This document shows positions 22,092 through 32,410 of a stretch of 64,000 bases of DNA, piece after piece (the stretch's first letter is position 1; each line of letters opens with the position of its first letter). The DNA comes from Oscheius sp. JU75 (lineage: Eukaryota; Nematoda; Chromadorea; Rhabditida; Rhabditidae): positions 1,116,001 through 1,180,000 of the forward strand of contig JASJZC010000005.1 of NCBI GenBank assembly GCA_037178855.1, read 5' to 3'. The position numbers and the translations under genes are program-made. Under the pieces are notes generated by a model, which searched no databases, had not been told where the DNA came from, and was given only the letters and a program-made list of their open reading frames with translations.

Positions 22092-25000
22092 TCAGGCGAC
22101 GAGACGGTAGCTGACACTCTCAGAGGCCGGATGCTCGACCGTGTACTTGATCGAGAGGTCCTTGGCCTGTCCGGCTGCCAAGATGACCGTCCACTCCAGA
22201 TTGTGGTCCTTGTTCAGACGGGCCTCACCGCTCTTGGAACGGATGTCCGGGTAGACGATGCCGATCTGGAAAAGGTTGGCATTTCTATGCATGGAGCCAC
22301 TTATTGTTTGTATTCTCGCTGTAGTACTAGTGAAACACTTTTTCATTACAAAGTGAGGGAGTTAATTTTGGTTCCAAGGATTGCATGAAGCCCTCATGTG
22401 TCTCTTTATACTATTAGGCTTACAGTAAGATTTACAATTTTAAGCTCTTTCAAGGACTTTGACTTCTTTCTCACAGAACGAGAAAAAACCTATTGCTTTG
22501 CTTCAACGATTGGATAAAGAGAAAGGATGGTTTTGCCTGCCCAAAGCCACTAGTATGAAACTGAGAAATTGAAAGAGAGGCATGAATACTGACTGTATCG
22601 CCCTTAAAATGCTGTTGAAACATTTTTCCTATCCAAACGAGAAACACCATTCTAATCTTATTCCTTGAATGTTCGGCTTTTTTTCGAGAAAAATATAATT
22701 GTTTTGTTTCAACGATTGTATAAAGGGGGAGTGGCATTAAATAACCCTTTATTGACCAAAGCCACAAGTATAAAAAAGAATAGATGAAATACCAAAATCA
22801 TCTTTCGAACACTCGCTGCAACTTTAGGGTACTTATGAAACATTTTTAATACCATAATGAAAAACGAGTTATCTTTTTCCAATGATTGAATGAAGTAAGC
22901 CTTCACACCGTTTTGCTAGCAGAAGTGAATTTTTTCAATATGGTAGTTGTTCTAGCAAAATATTTTTTATCGTATAAGGTAAAACCTTACTGTTTCAAGA
23001 ATAGTAAATAGGGAAAATGTCTTTTTTTAATCACTTGTCCGATCAAAGCCGCTAGCATAAAATTTTGAAGCTCCAAGGAAACACTGTTTGAATACCCACT
23101 ATTTCGCAGTATTCTTGAGAGTTAAAGTTATTTTTTGCATGTATAAAGTTGGTTTGCTTTGGAGACGCCGTTATTCGGTAGGTAGCTTCTTAACACTTTA
23201 GGTATAGCAAAGATTATCGATCTAACAAAAAGACCCTCAAGTGAATCAAGCTTGAGTAAGCTCATAAGAGACGTCATTGATTCAAAAAGCAGTTGAACAC
23301 ACAGATTCTCTACAATTGACAGAAAAGTAGAAAGTATGGTTGTTTTCCGGTTGTTGCAAATACCTACCTTGATTTTCTCATCAGCCGACTTCGGGATTTG
23401 TTCCTTGACTGTGATGAGGACAGCCTGTCCAACCTTGGCATTTCTCAAGTGGATGATTTGTTCGTGTGTGACCAGAGTGCTCTTGGACATGAAGCCGACC
23501 TGAATTTGTTCGTTTTTGACTGGGAGGAAAGGACAAACCTGCTCGTGACAGCAAGTAGGCGACTTGTATTCGACTTTGATGGAGGGGTCCATTCCCAGAG
23601 AACATCTGAATTCTTCTCCAGGGGCTACAGCCTTGAGATGGGTCTAAAAACTCCTGTTTTGAGAGAGACTGAGATACAGAGAGGCTGGAAAACAGACAGA
23701 AGTATATCTCGATCGAGACAGACAGACAGAAAGAAAAAGAGGCAGAGAGACAGTACCTTAGAGACAAAACTGTTGTTGAGGTAGACAGCCGCCGCTCCGG
23801 GGAGCAGACAGAAGGAGGAGGTGTTGGTGACAGTTGCGGAAAGAAAGGCAGCCGCGCATCTCGAAGGCACACTTTCGTGCCAATATGCACAGTCCAGATC
23901 GACCATCGCCACGAGAACCTTGTGTTCAACTCCATTGCTTGGAATTGTGACGGCTCTCGGAATAGAGAAGCATGCGGAGATCAAATTCTCGACGCTCTAA
24001 AAAGGAAAGTTGGATGCTAAGAAAGTTTTAGGAACTTCTTATTTACAACGGGCAGGCAATAACTGCACTGGGAGCGAGAATCGGAAGAAAGAAATTTATA
24101 TTGAGCCACAGCTACATGCTTCATCCGATCTACACACATAAACTTCCAGACTTATAAAGACATTGTTCAAGGAAGACGGTTTGTTCTCTCAAAACAACAA
24201 AAAGTAATATCCATGACCCAGTTTACTCCCCATTCTTTTGAAAGTCTTATGTTTTACCCTTTCATCGAAAGGAAATTGAACCACTGCCACATGCTTCACC
24301 CGACCTACATAAACTTCAAGTCTTGAAATTTTTGATTTTTTTAAATTTTTATTTAATTGATCAACTTTCTTTGTCCTCCAAAAATGTTTATTTTGTTGCT
24401 CCATTCATTTGAAATTTTTATTTTCACCGTATCCATAAAAAAGGAAATGTATATAAAAGAGGTTATCACCCACCGGTGAAGAGACAGAGTTCTCCTCGGA
24501 CGACCTGCTCAACTGGCCGGTGTTGTAGCGATGCAGAGCCACGGCATCGACCATCTCATTGTAGTCAAAGGACCCAAAGCCCATGTCCTCTTCCGAGGTG
24601 GCTGACAGTGGCTGCTTCCTCCTGGCCGAGGAGGCCTGTCTCTGTCTCTGGCTGTAACTTTCTGTCATTATTCTGTTCACCATGCATCCCTACTATCGAC
24701 TGGGACGATGGATTGTGGCCGCCAAGGTAGCCAATTGGGGAGCGGAGCCTCCTACTGAGGGTGAGGCGGTTGAGAGGACGAGCTCTGTGTCCTTCCAGTC
24801 ATCCCCAGTGTTCTGTTCTACTAGGCCGTAGTAGCAAAGCTGAAATGAGGGTTGGTATAAAAATAAGGGAAGGTCGAACTTTGATTGTGTTCTTCTGACC
24901 CTCCTCGGTCACCGTAGAGGCACGAATGTCGTAAGCTGGCTTCCAGCTGACACAGTAGACCTGAAACAAAGGTTGTTAGAAAGGAATCGAATGATTTTGA

Positions 25001-28000
25001 TCTGTTGGAAAAGGAATTAAGACAGTTTTTGGTTTCACGGTATCCATAAAGATTAACTCTGTTACCTGCTTGAAGGTTCAATAAGGTACTGTGTTTCTTC
25101 CAACAAGTTGCAGTTCATATTTATTTTCACTTTGTTCTTGTTTTAGAAAGAACACATCAAATTGGTTTCCATGGTTCTCTTTAGTAGAGCAATTGAAATA
25201 CGAAAAACTGATCGAGCTCTCAGTTTTGTCCCTTTCTCTCTCATTTCGCTGTTATCTTTTAGGATATGTTCACTCTGTTCAGTAACCCTTTTACGTAACT
25301 ACTGAAACACAGAACAGTGTTCCCCTTCTCCTTTATTCTTGATTTCTTAGGTTCCACCGGTTTTGCATTCAAAAATTGATGCCAGTTCCAAGTTTATCCT
25401 TACTACAATAGTTGAAATACAAGAAATCCACTATATCTTGTTGGGACCAATTCTCATGCTTCAACCTCTATGATTTTCCTCGAAACCCACCTTCTGCCAG
25501 AACTTGAACCGAGGTGTACAGTCCTTCCCCCCTCAGCTTTGAAAATGGTGGAGAGAAGATTTTGTCGACGCGCAGCTCACAAAAAGTTGCCGCTGGCCAG
25601 TACGGGCGCGCGAAATACCCAGTGAGTGTAACTGACTGAATTCCATAAGGAGACACCAGGGAAGACCACCCAGAGGCCGACGTTTTTTTACGGTTTATTT
25701 CAAAAAAGTACAGTTCATAAATCTGCATATCCAAAAAGAGTAGAAAACTATCCAGCTGACTTATACGCAAACAATGAAATCTTTAGATTTCTTTAGAATT
25801 TTTGAACATGCGTTTCGAACATGGAATGCACAAGGAATCGGTGGAAAGAAAAGTCTTAGACCATATTCTAGCCGTGAAACCCCTATTTTTGGTCTCAAAG
25901 CTGAGGTTTTCGGATTTCGGATTATATCTTACCAGTGAAACATATTAGTTTTCTGTTTTCAGAACTAAGATCTTCGCTTGCATCTGATAAAAAATAGTTT
26001 ACCTGATAAGAAACGAATAGTTCGACCTGGGCAGCAGTTTCCATCTCCACGATTATGGTGATGTTTCTGAAATAAAATTGTATTTCGCATGTTATTTGTA
26101 CTGTATCTATTGGTACACCTTGTGTGCCCTCGAAGTCTACGATTAGAAGTTGGTACATACAAATGGCCGCACTTTCGGTATACAGTATCCCTGGTAACTA
26201 GAGATGTTTTTATTCACTGCTTGCTAGTGAATACTACCATTGGATCAATATGCATCGCAAGGTCATATACGTAAGGTGAAACTCAAAAAACGGAAAGCAT
26301 TTCATACAGTCATACAGCCAAAATAAGATGTTTATCTGTAAAATTTATGTTTCATTCCTTACTCATAAGAAAACCACAAAGAACTCTTCTTGTTAGTGTA
26401 ACTTGACGGTAACCAAACAGAATTTTTTCACTCATATATATTGTTGTTACAATAGCATTAGTGTTTTCTTGTTCTAATTCTATCGTTTATATGTTTCACC
26501 CAATTCATTTATACCCGAATCCGTTACTTCTGCGTTCGTGGTCTGGTCAATCTCACACAAACATCGCAGTTCCCACTCTCGTCCCTTCCCGTTTCCTGAT
26601 CTCTTCCCCACCCAAATCTTTCGACAATCCTGGGCAACTTTTTGCCTCTCCCATCCCGCTATAACCTTTATCGAGTCCGCTCTCTTCGCCCTATATAAGT
26701 GCGCATCATATCCCCAAAAGACAGGCTTCTTCTCAGCTCCTTCAAGGTATCAATCCTATCTTGTCTCTTCTATAAATTTTTGCCCAGAATGACCGAGAAA
26801 TGTTCCGAGGCTACAGCCTCCGTCAAGCGATTCGCCTTCTTCGGCGTCGCTGTCTCCACGGTCGCCACTCTGACAGCCATCATCGCTGTCCCCATGCTTT
26901 GTTTGTACATGCAGAATGTGCAGTCCGGCATGCAGGACGACTTGACCTTCTGTCGCAGCCGAAATGAGGGTCTTCGTACCGAGTACAACAAGCTGGTTGC
27001 TGTCCGTCAGGCTGCCGTCTCGGCCAACCGTCAGAAGAGGGCCAGCAGCCATCAGTGCTGCAGCTGCGGAATTGGAGCTGCCGGCCCTATCGGACAGCCC
27101 GGAAAGGATGGACAGAATGGTCCGGACGGCAAGCCCGGAAACAACGGAAAGCCTGGAGCTGATGCTCCCGATCAGGCTCAGCCTAGACCTGAGGACTTCT
27201 GCTTCGAGTGCGAGCCCTCGCCAGCTGGACCCCCTGGACCTCCCGGACCCAAGGGAGCTCCTGGAGGAGCTGGAGGATCTGGAGAGGATGGACCTCAGGG
27301 AAGACCTGGACCTCGTGGACCCCCTGGATCTATCGGAGGACCCGGAGGACCTGGACCTGAAGGACCCGCTGGACAGCCCGGAGCTCCTGGACAGGTGGGG
27401 GATTAGAGAGAGACAGAAATACAGAGAGAGAAAAAAAAGACAGAAGGACTGCCAATCTGTTCCAGTGATAGAGACAAAGAGTCATTTTCCAGGTTCGTAC
27501 CCTTCCATCTCCCCCCCGGAGAGCCCGGAGCCCCTGGAGAGGTCGGACCTCCCGGACAGTCTGGCCCCGACGGTCGTCCTGGTCACCCCGGACGCCCTGG
27601 ACCTCCTGGACCCCAAGGAGAAGCCGGAGAGGACGGAGAGCCCGGAAAGAATGGCGAGGACGGAGCCCCTGGACAGCCAGGAAAGGAAGGAAACAAGGGC
27701 GGCTGCGACCACTGCCCTCCTCCCCGAACCGCTCCCGGATATTAGATTCAGTAAAGATTTGAACTGACCGCTTGATAGAATCGTACTCGCAGCTGCAGCG
27801 GAGCTGATCAATTTGTCGCTCGAGACTGTCAATCTGTTCTAGTAGCTGCTCCCGGTCGCATTGTCGGGCTCGCATTGTGCGCTTCATTTCTGACGTTGTG
27901 TTGCCTGAAACGTTCAGTTTCTTGTGTTCATTGAACAGGATTTTGTTTAGAAAAGACGCCCAAAAATCTATTGCGGAACTTTCACTAACTTAAGCTTTAT

Positions 28001-31000
28001 AGAAACCACGAAACATTTTGAAAGTTTGTAGTTAAATACTTGAGCTTTTTTTTGGTTTTCTGCGTTTTACTAACCGGTCAATAGGTCCCAATATTTAAAC
28101 CGTGCAATTATGCGTCCTTGCTTTTTTTGAAAATTATTTATCGCATAAAACTTTCAAAACCAACCATAATAGTTCAAGAACTTCTCCAAATTGCCCAGGG
28201 CCTCGTCGTTCATCAGGAAACCGATGGACGAGTTCCCGAGCACATTTCCCCCACCGAAACTGCCGACAGCACTGGGTCCAGTCACTGTATGTCGTCTGGA
28301 CAAATTCGGTTGACTTCCACAGCTCGGAGTCGAGTGCGATTCGGACATTAAAGGACCCGAGGAGGGTCCCGAGGCGATCTGTCCCGCCACTCCGTCCAGA
28401 ACCTCGATTCGTTTGCCAAGAGACGAAATTTCGTCCTCGAGACTGAGACGAGTGCTCTCGAGCTCGACTTTCTGTTTTTCGAGTGTTCGGACCTTCTCGG
28501 ACTCGATTTCAGAATCTACTGGCATCTCCTGATATTGAACTTCTTGGATGAGGACGCCACGACCATCCACACGAACAGACTGCCGCTCGATGACGGCGGA
28601 GACGTTCTGGAAACTCGGGGGGTTTTGGTCAGAAATATATTGGGTGCAATTTGTGGGTTCACTGTCACTGTCAGCCCTCTACAGACAAATGCGCGCTCCC
28701 ATCCGAATTCATCATCTATAATTGCACTTTTCGGGGTTGGAGACGACATATTTTAATTTTACCGCAAATGTTAGCCACGCTGAACTTCGGGCCGGACCGG
28801 ACCGGACCAGACCTCCGCGCGCACAGGCCTGGCCCCTATGGAATCAAAATTCTCTCTTTTTTTCTACATACGTTTTTATACGATCCAAACAGACTCATAA
28901 AGCGGCCAATTCTGAATAACAGGGATATCTAGGTAGAATGAAACAAAAAACATTGGGATTTGTTCTGACTTCATCATAGACTCTTCCTTATTTCTAGGAG
29001 TCAATTCTTCGGTCTTCTCCATGTAAAATCTTATACAAGTGTGACTGTTTTCGAGACGTACCAAAAATGTACTGACGCATCTAAGGGGCTTGTTTACTGA
29101 CTGATCCAATTCCGAGAAAGATAAAACTAATACTGGTTTTATCTAGACGATCAAAGATTCCTTAGAAAGACTTGTCCCGAAATATGAGGTCAATATGGTT
29201 GTCCAAAGACAATACCAGTCCCCTCAATCACAAGCACCTTTATAGTCAAGATGAAACATTTTTATTTGGTTCAAACTATTCCAAGAGAGTAAGTTATTGT
29301 TATATTTTTGTTGCAGTGTTAGAATTGCCGGTATCAGTTTCTTCGAGAGGAAACTATTTATGATCGGCATGAAACATTTCTAGTTTGACTAACTGGGTGC
29401 CTTCCTTAGTTGGCACCCAGCTAATCAAACTAGAAATGTCAGAATTGGCCATAAATCTGAGCCCAAAAGTGATGTAATAGAGCCAAGAAAAGTTGAAAGA
29501 ACTTTGTATGTTTCACTCTTTGCATAAGCGCTACTTTCTTTACCGGTTGCTGTTTGTAACACAGCTGAGATGAAATTGTTCAATGTTTCAAGTTTTGCAC
29601 AAGACTAACCAAGAAGAGCCTTTGTCAATCGCATCGGTGCTTCACCAAAATCTCGCCAGCATTTTCGTCACATCGCGGTCTCTTGGCTCAACATATCTTA
29701 TCTCTGAACATTGACGAATATTTCAACGACTTGCCACAGACAGAGAGACGGGGGTAAACAGGGGGGCTTTTGCTCCGTGTCAATTTTTTTTCGTCTTCTT
29801 GTTTCAAAGGACACAAAGTGATAAGAGAACAAGTGCTCTCTGCAGAAGCGAGGGCGGAGTGGGTTGCAACTTACAAGGAAAGGATTGCTCGAAAGACTTG
29901 GGCAAATAATTTTTTCAACTATACAGTAGAAGCCGGGATTTTTTCTAGGGTATCCTTGGCTTCACACTTTTCTTCCTCGAGTTTTGGAATTTCAATCATT
30001 GAGCGTAGCTGCGAGGTTCGTGTCTATGGCGATTGGCTGTACCGTGCTGTCCAGAAAAAATGTTTCGCTAGTTTCATGTAAATGACACCCCCACAGTTTG
30101 TGCCAATATGTCGTCTGGTTTGTATATGTATTTTAACCATAAAATTCGTCGAAGAGAGTATTGTTCATTGTTTTGTTTCACTACGACTAGGAATAGAAGC
30201 TGTGGAACAAATCGTTTTCTTGTTTTTGATCTTTTCCAACTGGCTTTGTAGAAAGAAAACTCCACGTACTAAGAGCTTGAAAAAAAAAATTCTTTTCTTG
30301 CATCGATTTGTAATGATTAGATGGTTTCAATCGTGGTGTAACCTTGGGCGGTTTGAAAATCAGTTTCAGAGCAGCATACTTTTCCATCCATTCTTTAAAA
30401 CCTAGACCAGCCGTCTCATGCTTGGATGCAGGATTATATGCCCCTTTTGGAAATTCCTCATGTTATGAAGGAGTGTATAAGTATAGGGGAGGAGAGGGAG
30501 ACAGAGAGTTTTCAGTTGTTCGAGGATACTACTTCGAAAAGAGCATATAGTGAAAGGAGTATTCTCTGTCACTGTTTTTCATTGTGAGCACCTCTGTCTA
30601 TGTCTTTTACAGCTGAAAACTATTTTACAAAAAGCTTGCTGCACACAGGGATCGAACCCGCGTCGCCTAGTTCGAGTAGCGTCTCTAAGCAGTACACAAA
30701 CTTTTGCATTGAAGCTGGAATTTTGATAAAAACGCGGCCTACTCTCATTTTATTACAAGTTTATGCTGGGATTACTGCATACTTTTGTCCAATTCTCTAC
30801 AAAATGGTACTTTACAACAAAAGAATTTCCGTTACCGTGTGTCCAAACCTACAATCGGCTACGCACAAACATACACACAGACACCGTTGCGCTTTAGTAA
30901 GAGAGAGATCTTACTAAAGCACTAACAGGTCATTTGTTTACAAATTATTTCACTATTTCTATAAAGCTAACATTAAACAGAAATTCTAATCCGTTTATAG

Positions 31001-31451
31001 TATACCTGTCCTCTGTTCGGAACCGAGAGAGTAAACGTTCCAAGGTTTCTACACGACTTTGCGTATTCAAAAATGTTTTACTTTTTCTCAAATGTCCTCG
31101 AAACGCTGACTAACATTCATTCTTAACTCCCTCATCACTAGCTCCTGTTTACAGTTCCAAAATCGCCCTAGTCAGCAGAAAATTCTTGAAAAATACATTT
31201 TAGATAAGACTCTTGAGTGTTCTGTACCCCCCAACCAAAACAGCATAAAAGGCCACCCACCTGGACCACAATTTCATTCGTTCCCTTCGCCAAACTGACG
31301 CTCACCAATCGTTTTACCTGAAACATTCCCCATTTTTTCCAGATGTTTCAAGGCTCACCTCAGCTCTGTCACAGTAGACAATGACATTCTTCGTCGGGAG
31401 ATCACTGGCCTCGAAAATGTGCTGATGGGACTCGATCCAAGGCTCGGCCAT
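22092..31451 (-). CDS. DUF4140/DUF4139 protein, F37C4.5-like
   Basis: Twelve exons give 616 residues: 31359-31451, 31261-31317, 28165-28606, 27769-27904, 26003-26066, 24880-24960, 24701-24839, 24474-24661, 23757-23996, 23539-23643, 23368-23499 and 22092-22265; every junction keeps frame. The N-terminus ([17 protein letters not shown], then [20 protein letters not shown]) is a DUF4140 domain. A Glu/Lys-rich coiled coil follows, then DUF4139: [53 protein letters not shown] and GLVEQ...EWTVILAAG near the end. The layout matches the mucoidy-inhibitor-A-like family, including C. elegans F37C4.5 as I recall it; biochemical role unknown. Intron 2 (2.65 kb), intron 4 (1.7 kb, with a nested collagen gene) and intron 11 (1.1 kb) are rich in GTTTCA motifs. 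Confidence 0.92.
22777..22843 (-). promoter_or_regulatory. Candidate 21U-RNA locus, minus strand
   Basis: ATGTTTCA on the minus strand (22843-22836); minus tgat places T at 22797, spacing 39. In intron 11 of the DUF4139 gene. Confidence 0.5.
22990..23055 (+). promoter_or_regulatory. Candidate 21U-RNA locus
   Basis: CTGTTTCA at 22990-22997; cact places T at 23035, spacing 38. Antisense within intron 11 of the DUF4139 gene. Confidence 0.5.
26689..27745 (+). CDS. Nematode cuticle collagen, nested antisense
   Basis: Structural collagen of the cuticle, secreted by the hypodermis. A TATA box (ctatataag) lies near 26690, and the 5' leader probably has a short intron (gtatca ... tgcccag) ending just before the ATG at 26789. 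Exon 1 (26789-27394) encodes a cuticle-collagen N-domain (one helix, [20 protein letters not shown]), a furin site RQKR, the Cys cluster CCSCG, Gly-X-Y block 1, the spacer FCFECEPSP, and block 2. Exon 2 continues Gly-X-Y and ends [13 protein letters not shown]. About 275 residues. The usual-looking acceptor (cattttccag, 27492) is out of frame by one base; an acceptor at ggagag (27523) keeps Gly-X-Y in perfect register. The gene lies inside an intron of the opposite-strand DUF4139 gene and ends 24 bp from its exon. Confidence 0.88.
29374..29439. repeat. 28-bp-arm hairpin next to a TGAAACA motif
   Basis: Arms 29374-29401 and 29412-29439 pair with about two mismatches around a 10-base loop (acatttctagtttgactaac against its complement). 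A TGAAACA motif overlaps the left arm. Confidence 0.7.
29508..29574 (+). promoter_or_regulatory. Candidate 21U-RNA locus
   Basis: ATGTTTCA at 29508-29515; tgtt places T at 29554, spacing 39. In intron 2 of the DUF4139 gene. Confidence 0.5.
29583..29649 (+). promoter_or_regulatory. Candidate 21U-RNA locus
   Basis: ATGTTTCA at 29583-29590; caat places T at 29629, spacing 39. Confidence 0.5.
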
Positions 31452-31799
31452 TGTACTAGTGTGGAATGGCTGAGTATCAAATGTGGATTACTGTAACCTT
31501 TTGGACGAGAAAAGAAAGGCTGGTGAGGTAAACAGGAAACCTATTTATACCAGGGGGGACTACGGTAGATTGTTCGAGAGTAAAGGACATGAAGAAAGGG
31601 ATAGCGGTGAAATGGGAGCTCTTTTCGGTTGCCGGGAAGGGAGAAAGGCAGAGACCCCCGGTTATCGCAACTGCTGAGCCTGCAAATGGCTATGGGGAGA
31701 TGCCAAAAAAATGAGGGATGGGGAAGTAAGTTAGTTTTTTTTCTGATGATAGCTCGGAAGCAATAATAAACATACACCGAGTGTGCATATGATGGTTCG

Positions 31800-32410
31800 G
31801 TGAAACAACGAACAATCTACTGAAAATTTTTGGAAAGAAGAGCAAGCAAGAGAACAGTCATCTTTATTCGTAACTTGCTAAAATCACTGAAGTAAACGTT
31901 TGTCTTCTTTTTATTCAAAATGAAAAACTGATTTTTTTTCTGGCAATAGCAGACCGTCCAGGAACAATACAGAACGTGGGAAGCTGTCATGAATTTGTGA
32001 AACACATTATATGGGAAATTTTGAAAAGAAGTGCAAGCAAAGTTTAGTAGGGAAAAAATTGGCCTTTCATAATCACTTAAATAGACTTTGGTGTTGTTAT
32101 ATGCAATCTGTGAAACTAAAGGAATATCCGCGACCAGTAGAATTGCAGATCTTGGAAGATTATCATATCCCGATGGAAAATACTACTGAAAAATTTCTAG
32201 ATATATTAGCAAGTAGCTGTGGGAGCAAGAATGAAGTCGACTATGATCTTTCTATTATCCAAACCGTAAAACAGAAAAGTTTCCTGCTGGTAAGAAAAGA
32301 GATAGTGATGGGGCAAGAAACAAGGATTTTTGAGAGATCGAGAAAAAATACAATAAATCTGAACATGTCATACCCCGATGAATATCCTACAGAAAAGTTC
32401 TGAATAGAAG
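31800..32410. repeat. About four ~200-bp diverged tandem units
   Basis: The phrase ctactgaaaatttttggaaa with following agcaagcaag recurs in diverged form at about 31817, 32005, 32182 and 32388. Units 1 and 2 each have gtgaaaca just upstream in register. The 130-codon frame through this array is a by-product of the repeat. Confidence 0.6.

Larger units (their letters stand above)
22490..23090. repeat. Diverged tandem units in intron 11 carrying GTTTCA
   Basis: Copies of ttcaacgattggataaag occur at about 22504, 22710, 22878 and (degraded) 22994. Three are followed by a form of caaagccactagtataaa at about 22543, 22755 and 23044. Most copies contain GTTTCA or TGAAAC at the equivalent place. Confidence 0.6.

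Noticed and set aside
23381-23984. Overlapping 119-184 codon frames
   Set aside because: They are wrong-frame readings across exons 9-11 of the DUF4139 gene; only one frame has conserved motifs and correct splice phases.
26964-27767. 267-codon plus frame across the collagen gene
   Set aside because: It is the shifted frame of the collagen Gly-X-Y codons; its Leu/Asp/Glu bias is typical of such shadows.
30645-30712. Possible tRNA (minus strand)
   Set aside because: A GGTTCGATCCC box occurs, but the D arm and acceptor pairing are missing; at most a fragment.
32011-32403. 130-codon plus ORF
   Set aside because: It runs through a tandem repeat array, has internal repeats matching the DNA units, and shows no family resemblance.
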